DNA of 7,443 nucleotides from an uncultured Oligoflexia bacterium (GCA_950060715.1 CATLVA010000065.1:1-7443), one strand, 5' to 3'; positions 1 through 5,032 are shown, numbered from the stretch's first letter. Translations and numbers: made by a program. Notes: generated by a model not told the origin, from the sequence alone.

Positions 1-350
1 TTAAAAATAAGATCATAAACATCATTTTTAGAAAATGAACTCATCTCTTTCTCACACCAATCTTGAGGAAGCCATTTTTTCAGATCACCATCATATCCCA
101 TGATAGTTCCCATCTTTAAGGTCATCCTCATTCGTCTGATACATTCTAAGTGCCATTCTTGCCATGTATAAGTTTTTGTCTCACTTGCTTTTGAACGAAG
201 TTCATTAATCAAATCAACTTCAATCTCTTTTGCTTTTCGAGCGGAAGTGATTCCACGGCGGCGTTTTCCAACTTGTTTGCCGTTTTTATCTCTTCCTTTT
301 ACAAAAACTTCGTACAAGAATTTGTTACCTGCTTGATATTTATTAATCAT
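1..350 (-). CDS. Tyrosine recombinase (integrase), N-terminal part, truncated by window edge
   Basis: Likely catalyses site-specific integration and excision of the mobile element. Reading from an ATG at 350 the frame stays open for 116 codons to the window edge, so the catalytic domain (R-H-R-Y residues) is not visible. Residues 11-50 have the pattern of the integrase arm-binding (AP2-like) domain: an aromatic strand (YEVFVKGRD), a turn with KNGKQVGKRRRG, then a Lys-rich helix starting TSARKAKEIE. Residues 61-116 look like the SAM-like core-binding domain, beginning YTWQEWH. The start is set by AAAGGAG about 7 nt upstream, lying over the last codons of the upstream HTH gene; the stop of that gene is only 2 nt away, so the two are probably translationally coupled. 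Family assignment rests on the N-terminal pattern alone; the integrase subfamily cannot be told. Confidence 0.8.
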   Translation of the reverse strand, partial: MINKYQAGNKFLYEVFVKGRDKNGKQVGKRRRGITSARKAKEIEVDLINELRSKASETKTYTWQEWHLECIRRMRMTLKMGTIMGYDGDLKKWLPQDWCEKEMSSFSKNDVYDLIF

Positions 351-352
351 CT

Positions 353-574
353 TTAGTCTCCTTTGTTTAAAAGGAGATTGCGCAGGTCACTTATCTTGAA
401 TCTTAGTCTTCTACCTAGTTTTGACGCTTTTATTTTTCCTCGACAGACCATAATGCGAACAGCATTTGGAGTCGTACTTAAAAACTTAGCGGCTTCACTG
501 GTAGAAAGCCATTCATCCCATATTCTATTGTCAAAGAACAATGCCGAGTTATCAGCATTCATCGAATAATTCAT
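353..574 (-). CDS. Excisionase-like helix-turn-helix DNA-binding protein
   Basis: A 73-residue protein with a MerR-like winged HTH of the excisionase/HTH_17 type filling residues 20-68. The typical pattern is present: WLSTSEAAKFL, then a recognition helix around NAVRIMVCRGKI, then a basic wing (KLGRRLRF) and a final helix starting ISDLRNLL. Such proteins beside a tyrosine integrase usually bend attachment-site DNA to favour excision, or regulate the integrase. It sits 2 nt upstream of the integrase start and shares its transcript. The ATG at 574 is preceded by AAGGAAG at close spacing; Met5 (at 562) is an alternative start. Function as a recombination directionality factor is inferred from size, fold and neighbour; a plain transcription regulator is the alternative. 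Confidence 0.8.
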   Translation of the reverse strand: MNYSMNADNSALFFDNRIWDEWLSTSEAAKFLSTTPNAVRIMVCRGKIKASKLGRRLRFKISDLRNLLLNKGD

Positions 575-627
575 AACACTTCCTTAGATAAAATTCTATT
601 ACGTTCACAAAAATTTCAGGCAAAAAA

Positions 628-1986
628 TTAGAAATCAAGGTCAAGTCCTCGTTTTTTGGATTTGGCCTTGCGTCTTTTTTTATCTTTTAATTTTTCTTTC
701 CTGCCTCGATCATCTGCCTTATTGCGGTTTGATCGTTCTCGCTGAATGTCGGAAGAACCTTTTCCTCGAAGCTCTTCCAGTTCGTCGCTTTCTTCTCTAG
801 GGAATAAACTCGATCCTTTACTTGGTAGTAACTCTTTGGAATTCCGAAATAGGTCTTCAGTGAAACTATTGGCCCTAAAAGAACGATCAAGATTGTGATT
901 ATTAGAAAGTTTTTTTGATTCTTTTTTACCTCTTCTAAATGTGAACTCACTTCCTCTTTCATCGTGACCGTTTGGAAAAATTCTATCTTCTCCATCGTTT
1001 TTGAAAAGTTCTGAAATAAATTTGAAATTTGTCGCCCCATAGTTGAGGTTTGTTGATTTATCTCCCTCACTTCTTTGGTTAAATCTTTTTCCATCATAAT
1101 GACGACTTTCTTTGCCTCTTGCTTTAAAACCACTAGAGCTTCTTGCATTAGCTCGTTCATTTTGATGATGTGATTGTTGCAAGCTTGCCTCACGAGCTCT
1201 TCTTCCATATTCAATAACGTGTTTGCTTTCTTTGATATTGTCATAAACAATTCCTTTCTTTTTAAGTTTGCCCCATGTGAAACTCTTGCCCAGATCACTG
1301 CCTTTCATTAGCTCTCCATCGAGGACAAAACTAATTCCTGAAATATGACCTGTTTTATCTGAAATATTAGCGATAACTCCAACACCTTCTGACTCAAGTT
1401 TATTCATAAAACTGGTCATTGATTGTTTTTCATTTGTCGCATCACCAATAATCTTTTGTAGTCTCAACTTTATACTGGGGTTACGTTCGTTTAATATTTT
1501 TCTCATTTCTCCACGAGTAGGTGCTGAAATTCCCACATCTTTGCTTGATTTAACTTTTTCAAGTCCGTATTCAATTTCAAAACCTCGAATGACCTTTTCA
1601 CTTCGCTTATAGTCATTGCTATCACTAACGACAGTGCCATCAAGTCGAATCCGAGATGCGACAATATGAATATGTTGATGTTCCGTATCCTTATGCATTA
1701 CGGCCATATACTGAGAACCGCTAAAGCCCATTTCCTTCATGTATTTTTGACTAACTTCGCCCCATTGATCTTTATTTAGGGATTCACCCTCTGGCAGCGA
1801 AAGACTAGCGTGATAAACACATTTTTGAAGGTTAGGTTTTAACTTTCTGGTTTGGGCAAACTCACGGGATAATTCATCAACCGTTTCACCAAGCATATTA
1901 GAATGTATCATTTCAGCTCCCTCTTTTGAGAGAACATAAGAAACACAACCTCTAAAACTTTTGCCTTTGATTTGTTTGGCTATCAA
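628..1986 (-). CDS. mobA: MobA relaxase (MOBP-type mobilization nuclease)
   Basis: Likely nicks the origin of transfer and stays covalently bound to the 5' end through a tyrosine during conjugative mobilization. The 452-residue product starts MIAKQIKGKSFRG, typical of this family. Tyr17 (in VSYVL) is the probable nicking residue. The metal-binding motif is clear as DTEHQHIHIVASR, with His103, His105 and His107, preceded by His98. The relaxase domain fills roughly residues 1-250. The rest is Lys/Arg/Ser/Gly/Glu-rich low complexity, probably shaped by a second gene read in another frame over residues 248-433. The start is TTG at 1986, not ATG: it overlaps the mobC stop as TTGA, a translational-coupling arrangement. 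No type IV secretion genes are visible, so transfer would depend on a helper element or on genes outside the window. Confidence 0.9.
   Translation of the reverse strand: MIAKQIKGKSFRGCVSYVLSKEGAEMIHSNMLGETVDELSREFAQTRKLKPNLQKCVYHASLSLPEGESLNKDQWGEVSQKYMKEMGFSGSQYMAVMHKDTEHQHIHIVASRIRLDGTVVSDSNDYKRSEKVIRGFEIEYGLEKVKSSKDVGISAPTRGEMRKILNERNPSIKLRLQKIIGDATNEKQSMTSFMNKLESEGVGVIANISDKTGHISGISFVLDGELMKGSDLGKSFTWGKLKKKGIVYDNIKESKHVIEYGRRAREASLQQSHHQNERANARSSSGFKARGKESRHYDGKRFNQRSEGDKSTNLNYGATNFKFISELFKNDGEDRIFPNGHDERGSEFTFRRGKKESKKLSNNHNLDRSFRANSFTEDLFRNSKELLPSKGSSLFPREESDELEELRGKGSSDIQRERSNRNKADDRGRKEKLKDKKRRKAKSKKRGLDLDF
687..1244 (-). CDS. mobB: MobB-like membrane/coiled-coil protein nested inside mobA
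   Basis: A 185-residue frame lying entirely inside the 3' half of mobA, one base shifted. The start chosen is the ATG at 1244 because AAAGGAA lies about 6 nt upstream; the frame opens 18 codons earlier without such a site. The product looks like a real protein: residues 12-108 are long charged helices with coiled-coil character (ELVRQACNNH, LTKEVREINQQ, KEEVSSHLEEV), residues 113-129 are one hydrophobic membrane segment (FLIITILIVLLGPIVSL), and residues 131-185 are a helical tail. In RSF1010/R1162 and ColE1-type plasmids, mobB/mbeB genes are known to be nested out of frame in the relaxase gene, and R1162 MobB is membrane-associated; the same layout here suggests a relaxosome accessory that anchors the complex to the membrane or coupling protein. 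The homology itself is inferred from position and topology, not from recognised residues. Confidence 0.72.
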   Translation of the reverse strand: MTISKKANTLLNMEEELVRQACNNHIIKMNELMQEALVVLKQEAKKVVIMMEKDLTKEVREINQQTSTMGRQISNLFQNFSKTMEKIEFFQTVTMKEEVSSHLEEVKKNQKNFLIITILIVLLGPIVSLKTYFGIPKSYYQVKDRVYSLEKKATNWKSFEEKVLPTFSENDQTAIRQMIEAGKKN

Positions 1987-2330
1987 GCTTTAGAGCCTAC
2001 CACCTCAAATCCAATCTTTTTAATTAAGGCCTTAAGCTCTATGAACATTTCTTTTTCCAATCCTAGAAATATTCCAGAGTTTAAATGCTTCAAAACTTGA
2101 TTGAGATTGTTACCAATTCGACATAGCTCTTGATACGTTTTGCGATTGATCTCGGCGACACCTTGAGCTGGCATTCGTCTCTGAAGAGCAGATCGTCTGA
2201 TAAACTCACTTAAGCTAATGTTGAATTTGTTTGATACTAATTCGACAAAGTTTTTTTCTTTTTCTGTGAATCTCACAGGGATGACTTTGTCTCGAATGTC
2301 TTTTTTTACTTTGTTAGAAAAATGGCGCAT
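1983..2330 (-). CDS. mobC: MobC-like relaxosome accessory protein (ribbon-helix-helix)
   Basis: Probably binds the origin of transfer and helps MobA reach the nic site. The 115-residue product has a ribbon-helix-helix-like segment at residues 17-48 (IPVRFTEKEK strand/turn, then NISLSEFIRRSAL helix) and the mobilization-protein C-terminal motif at 66-84 (YQELCRIGNNLNQVLKHLN), both characteristic of MobC/MbeC families. The start is the ATG at 2330, supported by AAGGAG 7 nt upstream; the frame extends 28 codons further to 2414 but without a ribosome binding site and across an inverted repeat. It overlaps mobA by 4 bases (TTGA). MobC proteins often repress their own operon, and the repeat at 2353-2381 is a candidate site for that. 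Confidence 0.87.
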   Translation of the reverse strand: MRHFSNKVKKDIRDKVIPVRFTEKEKNFVELVSNKFNISLSEFIRRSALQRRMPAQGVAEINRKTYQELCRIGNNLNQVLKHLNSGIFLGLEKEMFIELKALIKKIGFEVVGSKA

Positions 2331-2352
2331 TAATGCACTCCTTTTTAAAGAG

Positions 2353-2381
2353 CACATACTCGTTTGTGGTCGTCGTATGTG
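2353..2381. promoter_or_regulatory. Inverted repeat upstream of mobC (operator or oriT component)
   Basis: CACATAC (2353-2359) and GTATGTG (2375-2381) form a perfect 7-bp inverted repeat with a 15-nt spacer, placed in the leader 22 nt upstream of the mobC start. Position suits autoregulation by MobC or a relaxosome binding site; a transcript hairpin is also possible. The repeat is seen directly; the role is inferred. Confidence 0.4.
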
Positions 2382-2511
2382 GCTTCGTTCATAAAAACTA
2401 TTGAAAACCAGCAAACTAGAAACTTAGGGCCATTTTAATCGCTGAGGATATTCGCCACCCCGGTCGTTGTTACTTTCATTTCAAAAAAACTATGAGCTTT
2501 TATTTTTCATT

Positions 2512-2549
2512 TTACCTCCTCATCTGCTCCGCAAGGGCGCAGGAGGTAA
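2512..2549 (+). promoter_or_regulatory. 9-bp inverted repeat sequestering an AGGAGG ribosome binding site
   Basis: TTACCTCCT (2512-2520) is perfectly complementary to AGGAGGTAA (2541-2549) across a 20-nt loop. The right arm is a full Shine-Dalgarno sequence placed 5 nt before an ATG at 2552, so in RNA the left arm would hide it. An alternative smaller stem in the loop (CTGC 2524-2527 with GCAG 2539-2542) uses part of the right arm and would compete with the long stem. Because the repeat is symmetrical, the minus strand also shows AGGAGG before an ATG, but that frame ends after five codons. A role in oriT structure is an alternative reading. Confidence 0.5.
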
Positions 2550-2551
2550 GA

Positions 2552-2662
2552 ATGAATAAACAATCACTCAAAAAATACTTTAAACAAACTATCCGCATAC
2601 TCTGTCAGCTTCTTCTCAGGCTTCTCTTAAAAGAGATTCTTGGGGCTTGCCTCCAAGAATAA
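2552..2662 (+). CDS. 36-residue amphipathic micro-protein, unknown function
   Basis: A short frame with the best ribosome binding site in the window (AGGAGG, 5-nt spacing to ATG). The product starts with a polar basic stretch (MNKQSLKKYFKQ) followed by a Leu-rich segment with spaced Arg/Lys and Cys (IRILCQLLLRLLLKEILGAC), which on a helical wheel would be amphipathic and membrane-active. The same frame is open 20 codons further upstream to an ATG at 2492, giving a hydrophobic leader (MSFYFSFYLLICSARAQ), but that ATG has no ribosome binding site. The stop codon falls in the right arm of a strong hairpin. Small hydrophobic peptides with a sequestered ribosome binding site recall type I toxins or regulatory leader peptides; nothing identifies the family. 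It could also be chance within an oriT. Confidence 0.38.
   Translation: MNKQSLKKYFKQTIRILCQLLLRLLLKEILGACLQE
2636..2660 (+). other. Strong hairpin at the end of the micro-ORF
   Basis: ATTCTTGGGG (2636-2645) pairs with CTCCAAGAAT (2651-2660) around a 5-nt loop: ten pairs with a single G-U wobble that works only in plus-strand RNA. There is no T-run after it, so it is not a standard intrinsic terminator. A smaller hairpin (TCTCT 2623-2627 with AGAGA 2632-2636) abuts it. Confidence 0.5.
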
Positions 2663-2674
2663 ACTAGCAAACGA

Positions 2675-2722
2675 AGTGAGCTAAGTTTCGTAAATCGGCG
2701 TAGTCGGTTTACATGGCTCGCT
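2675..2722 (+). other. Two-part stem-loop, candidate structured RNA or oriT element
   Basis: Outer stem AGTGAGC (2675-2681) with GCTCGCT (2716-2722), seven pairs including one wobble. Inner stem GTAAATCGGC (2690-2699) with GTCGGTTTAC (2703-2712), ten pairs including two wobbles, closed by a 3-nt loop (or fewer pairs with a larger loop). The internal loop is asymmetric (8 and 3 nt). All three wobbles are G-U only in plus-strand RNA and would be A-C mismatches on the other strand, which favours an RNA read rightward. Folding was done by eye. Confidence 0.42.
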
Positions 2723-2855
2723 CCCCAAAAGAAAATGCAAACCACATAATCAATATAAGCAAACCCAATGCCAAAAAATTAAACGAACTACCTAACTGAA
2801 ATCATTAACAAAATTAAATTTGACTAAAACTCGTCACAAAAAATAGAAGTGAAAA

Positions 2856-3041
2856 ACGACGAGACTTCGTCGTAAAATTAAAGGAGTCAAATAATTCTAA
2901 TGAGTTAATAACTGACGATAGTTCGTCGGTTCTAACAGCAAGAATACGAAGTTTCGTGTACCTTATCGAGTCATCCCTGAGAAACCTATTTAAATAGTTA
3001 AAATTATTCAGGTTCTATAGTAATACGAAAGTTCGTATTAC
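2856..3041. repeat. Family of four short hairpins with ACGA-N4-TCGT core
   Basis: Four inverted repeats share the same core but have different, still complementary, outer arms: 2856-2873 (ACGACGA, loop GACT), 2910-2931 (AACTGACGA, loop TAGT, one wobble), 2944-2959 (ATACGA, loop AGTT, one wobble) and 3020-3041 (GTAATACGA, loop AAGT, nine perfect pairs). Centre-to-centre distances are about 56, 31 and 79 bases. Degenerate relatives with ACGAA and TTCGT half-sites occur at 2671-2691 and 3106-3125. The third and fourth sit in a longer direct repeat beginning GGTTCTA (2928 and 3011) and ending ACCT. They could be binding sites of a dimeric protein, single-strand hairpins used in transfer, or RNA stems. 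Confidence 0.55.
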
Positions 3042-3062
3042 CTCTTGCGTTAAAACCTCTTA

Positions 3063-3083
3063 TTTCATCTTAACCAGATGAAA
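3063..3083. other. Perfect 8-bp hairpin upstream of the mer promoter
   Basis: TTTCATCT (3063-3070) and AGATGAAA (3076-3083) enclose a 5-nt loop. There is no T-run, so it is not a clear terminator. It lies about 55 bases before the -35 element of merR and could be an operator or a transcription roadblock. Seen directly; role unknown. Confidence 0.35.
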
Positions 3084-3137
3084 CTATTAAGAAAATTGGA
3101 ATATTACGAAAACACGTAACTTCGTGCCATAAAACTC

Positions 3138-3169
3138 TTGAGTCTAGACTGTACTCCATGGTTTATAAT
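3138..3169 (+). promoter_or_regulatory. MerR-type promoter with 20-bp spacer
   Basis: A -35-like TTGAGT (3138-3143) and a perfect -10 TATAAT (3164-3169) are separated by 20 bp, longer than the usual 17 and typical of promoters that MerR-family activators untwist. An imperfect dyad, GAGT (3140-3143) with ACTC (3153-3156), and a palindrome AGTCTAGACT (3141-3150) lie over the -35 and spacer. Transcription would start near 3176, leaving a leader of only about 13 nt before merR, so the regulator would control its own operon. The exact operator is uncertain because neither dyad is centred in the spacer. Confidence 0.65.
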
Positions 3170-3188
3170 GGTGCTAAGGAGAAATGAA

Positions 3189-3602
3189 ATGGACTCGTTA
3201 TACAAGATCGGAGAGCTTTCAAAGGAAACAGGAGCAACTATAGATACAATTCGCTTCTATGAAGACAAAGGGCTTCTGACTCCTAAAAAACGATCGTCTA
3301 GTGGATATCGTTACTATAATAGCTCGGCTCCTCATATTTTAAACTTTATTCAATCTGCCAAAGACTTAGGTTTTACTTTAATAGAGATTAAAGAACTCTT
3401 AGAAATTCAAATTTCCAAAAAGGGAAAGTGTTCTTTGGCCTTAGGTAAGATTAAAGAAAAGGAAGCTAACATTGATAAAAAAATTCTTGAACTCAAAAAA
3501 ATTAAAAAAGCATTAGCTAGAGTATCTGAGAAGTGTGAATCCACATCAGGAGAATCTCAATGCCATTTCCTTGAGTTATTAACCGGAGAATCAAATGGAT
3601 AA
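3189..3602 (+). CDS. merR: MerR-family heavy-metal-responsive regulator
   Basis: Cytoplasmic dimeric activator/repressor that senses a soft metal ion and switches on the downstream operon by distorting the long-spacer promoter. The 137-residue protein has the MerR winged HTH at residues 5-70 (YKIGELSKETG, then TIRFYEDKGLL and GYRYY) and a long dimerisation helix at about 85-113. Cys81, Cys116 and Cys125 reproduce the spacing of the mercury-binding triad of Tn501 MerR (82, 117, 126); copper sensors of the CueR type have only two. ZntR/CadR/PbrR-type sensors have similar cysteines, so Hg is favoured mainly by the merT neighbour. The start at 3189 follows AAGGAG by 7 nt; an upstream TTG at 3138 falls in the promoter and is rejected. 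The stop overlaps merT by 8 bases. Confidence 0.88.
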   Translation: MDSLYKIGELSKETGATIDTIRFYEDKGLLTPKKRSSSGYRYYNSSAPHILNFIQSAKDLGFTLIEIKELLEIQISKKGKCSLALGKIKEKEANIDKKILELKKIKKALARVSEKCESTSGESQCHFLELLTGESNG

Positions 3603-3942
3603 CAAGGCACAAAGAGCGACACTTTTGGGAGGTGTCATAGCTTCAATTGTTGCAGCTTCATGCTGTATTGGCCCTTTAATATTTGCTGTTTTGGGTGTCT
3701 CAAGTGCTGGACTATTGTCGAAAATGGAACCTTATAGACCTTATTTAACAGTCCTAACATTAGTTCTCTTAGGGTTAGCATTTTTTTATACTTATAAGAA
3801 AAAACCTGCTGATGAATGTGAAGATGGTTCATATTGTGCCAACCCCAAATCTGATAAGTGGAATAAGCGTATCCTTTGGATTGCGACAGTATTGATACTT
3901 GGTTTTTTAACATTTCCATATTGGAGTATTTACTTAGTTTAG
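3595..3942 (+). CDS. merT: MerT-type mercuric ion inner-membrane transporter
   Basis: Likely takes Hg(II) (or a related soft metal) from the periplasmic carrier across the inner membrane. The 115-residue protein has three predicted membrane segments (about 10-41, 50-67 and 92-111). The vicinal Cys23-Cys24 pair in the first segment and the Cys75/Cys81 pair in the cytoplasmic loop match the two metal-relay pairs of Tn501 MerT (24/25 and 76/82), as does the following Gly-Pro. It starts inside the end of merR (8-base overlap), with GGAG 6 nt upstream in the merR coding sequence, so translation is coupled. No mercuric reductase follows in this window, leaving open what happens to imported metal. 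Confidence 0.87.
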   Translation: MDNKAQRATLLGGVIASIVAASCCIGPLIFAVLGVSSAGLLSKMEPYRPYLTVLTLVLLGLAFFYTYKKKPADECEDGSYCANPKSDKWNKRILWIATVLILGFLTFPYWSIYLV

Positions 3943-3950
3943 GAGAATTT

Positions 3951-4274
3951 ATGAAAAATATATTTGCACTTATATTATTAATCTCGCTGTTGCCTGCAAG
4001 TGGATACTCTGAAGAGGTAGTATCAAAAAAATATTTTGTGAAAGGGATGACCTGTGGAGGATGTATTTTAGGAGTAAAGGTTGCACTCAAAAAATCTGAT
4101 AACCTAAAAATAGAAGACAAAGAAATCTCTGTTGGTGTGGCTGATCTAAAATTTGAAAAAAAGAATTACGTAGCAGAAAAAACTGATTGTGAAGTTAGTA
4201 AAGCGATTGAGAAATTTACAGAGTTTAAAGTATTTATGGATGAAAAACATAGCATTAAGGTATGTAAGTCGTAG
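3951..4274 (+). CDS. merP: MerP-like periplasmic heavy-metal-binding protein
   Basis: Probable periplasmic metal carrier that hands ions to MerT. Residues 1-19 form a Sec signal peptide (hydrophobic IFALILLISLLPAS). The heavy-metal-associated motif is GMTCGGC, with Cys35 and Cys38, followed by the expected helix start and a ferredoxin-like fold to about residue 104. Length (107) is slightly above classic MerP. Two extra cysteines, Cys80 and the C-terminal Cys105, are not part of the standard MerP site and could form a disulfide or a second metal ligand set. The ATG at 3951 follows AGGAG that overlaps the merT stop; the frame opens 25 codons earlier inside merT and is rejected there. Divergence from classic MerP makes metal specificity uncertain. 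Confidence 0.8.
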   Translation: MKNIFALILLISLLPASGYSEEVVSKKYFVKGMTCGGCILGVKVALKKSDNLKIEDKEISVGVADLKFEKKNYVAEKTDCEVSKAIEKFTEFKVFMDEKHSIKVCKS

Positions 4275-4282
4275 GTGATATT

Positions 4283-4756
4283 ATGGGATGTTGCGACTCA
4301 AGCAAAAAAGTAAATAACACAGACAAAAACTTTAGCTGTCCTTTTTGTGACAGTAAGGGTGCCAATGTGGGAATTGAAACATTAAAATCATTACTCTTAA
4401 ATGATTCTAAGAACACACTTAGAGAAAGTGAAATTTATAAATACTGCAAGACGCCAGACTGTGAAGTTACCTACTTCTGCGCAGACAAAAATCATTTTTT
4501 TAAGACTAATAACTTGAAAGTTAAAGCAACAGTTAAAGATAATGGACTTGATGTACATGTTTGCTATTGCTTTGATTACACCAGACAATCAATCTTAGAT
4601 GAAATAAATAAAACAGGTGATACTAGGGCCTTAGAAGATATAAAAGCTAAAATGAAGAGCCCCGGCTGTTTTTGCGAGACTTCAAATCCTCAAGGAGGGT
4701 GTTGTCTTGGAAATGTTACAGCTTGGATAAAGGAAGCGAAGCTTTTTAAAGAGTAG
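4283..4756 (+). CDS. Cys-rich CopZ N-terminal-like [2Fe-2S]/Zn protein
   Basis: A 157-residue soluble protein with 13 cysteines and no signal peptide. It matches the pattern of the N-terminal region of archaeal CopZ (as in Archaeoglobus), which carries a zinc site and a [2Fe-2S] cluster. Residues 19-66 hold a CPFC pair and the pattern CKTPDC-x5-C (Cys55, 60, 66), the probable zinc-type part. Residues 94-157 hold CYC (94, 96), CFC (129, 131) and GGCCLG (140-141), the BFD-like iron-sulfur part. An extra GCC lies at the N-terminus. CopZ proteins with this region also carry a metal-binding HMA domain; here the HMA domain is a separate, secreted gene just upstream (merP). It starts 8 nt after the merP stop and is probably in the same transcript. 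Role as cytosolic metal chaperone or redox partner is inferred; Hg versus Cu is not settled. Confidence 0.75.
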   Translation: MGCCDSSKKVNNTDKNFSCPFCDSKGANVGIETLKSLLLNDSKNTLRESEIYKYCKTPDCEVTYFCADKNHFFKTNNLKVKATVKDNGLDVHVCYCFDYTRQSILDEINKTGDTRALEDIKAKMKSPGCFCETSNPQGGCCLGNVTAWIKEAKLFKE

Positions 4757-5032
4757 CTTCTGGTCTTCTTGAAGGTTGCTTAGTTTTTTCAGGAGAAAGA
4801 GATTTAGCAAACATTCCTCTTTCTGTTTCAATCATTTCTTAGCAAATCTTTTAGCCAATTTAGGAACTTTTTTAATACCATATTTAATCCTGTCATTTAA
4901 TATTGTGATTATTTCAGATGTCTGCATTGATTCTTTTGATGAGACTGAGGCAGGTACCGTTAAGTGGGATTCGACAAACTGGCTAAATTTTGATTTAAGG
5001 TATCTAGACAAGAAGGTAAAAAAGGAAACTTC
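4757..5032. other. Gap between Cys-rich gene and oxidase; no convincing gene
   Basis: A 276-base gap interrupting an otherwise tightly packed operon. An inverted repeat GAAGCT (4738-4743) and AGCTTC (4755-4760) straddles the upstream stop, but no T-run follows directly, so termination there is unproven. An 86-codon plus frame (4776-5036, TTG start) has no ribosome binding site and a patchy composition. On the minus strand two small frames overlap as ATGA: 4832-4927 (31 residues, Lys-rich, open but startless upstream to 5050) and 4746-4835 (29 residues). They look slightly more protein-like than the plus frame but lack good ribosome binding sites. The gap may be a decayed gene or hold a separate oxidase promoter; no clear -35/-10 pair was found. 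Confidence 0.45.

Larger units (their letters stand above)
2331..3188. other. mobC-merR intergenic region, structured, expected to hold oriT
   Basis: An 858-base stretch between the divergent mobility and metal operons without a conventional gene. It contains the mob operon leader, a 7-bp inverted repeat (2353-2381), a 9-bp inverted repeat with a buried ribosome binding site (2512-2549), a 36-codon frame (2552-2662), hairpins at 2636-2660 and 2675-2722, a plain AT-rich stretch (2723-2855) in which nothing was recognised, a hairpin family (2856-3041), a 12-bp palindrome (2986-2997), a perfect 8-bp hairpin (3063-3083) and the merR promoter. An origin of transfer usually lies just upstream of mobC, so it should be in this interval, but no nic site could be assigned with confidence. 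Confidence 0.6.

Noticed and set aside
363..569. Plus-strand frame of 68 codons opposite the HTH gene
   Set aside because: Antisense shadow of the excisionase-like gene, which has a clear domain and ribosome binding site.
2331..2414. 28-codon N-terminal extension of MobC
   Set aside because: No ribosome binding site at 2414 and it spans an inverted repeat; the internal ATG at 2330 has AAGGAG at good spacing.
2534..2542. Minus-strand TGCGCCCT resembling the RSF1010 nic core
   Set aside because: It falls in the loop of an inverted repeat instead of 3' of one, and RSF1010 MobA belongs to a different relaxase group from this MOBP-type protein.
2636..2660. Intrinsic terminator
   Set aside because: The stem is strong but no T-run follows on either strand.
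2856..3126. CRISPR array or integron attC array
   Set aside because: Repeats are short, variable in arms and unevenly spaced, with no uniform repeat-spacer pattern and no attC R/L boxes recognised.
3138..3188. N-terminal extension of MerR from the TTG at 3138
   Set aside because: It would read through the -35 and -10 elements; the ATG at 3189 has AAGGAG and begins where MerR proteins normally begin.
3635..4120. Minus-strand frame of 161 codons across merT and merP
   Set aside because: Lies antisense to two well-recognised genes, with no domain and no ribosome binding site of note.
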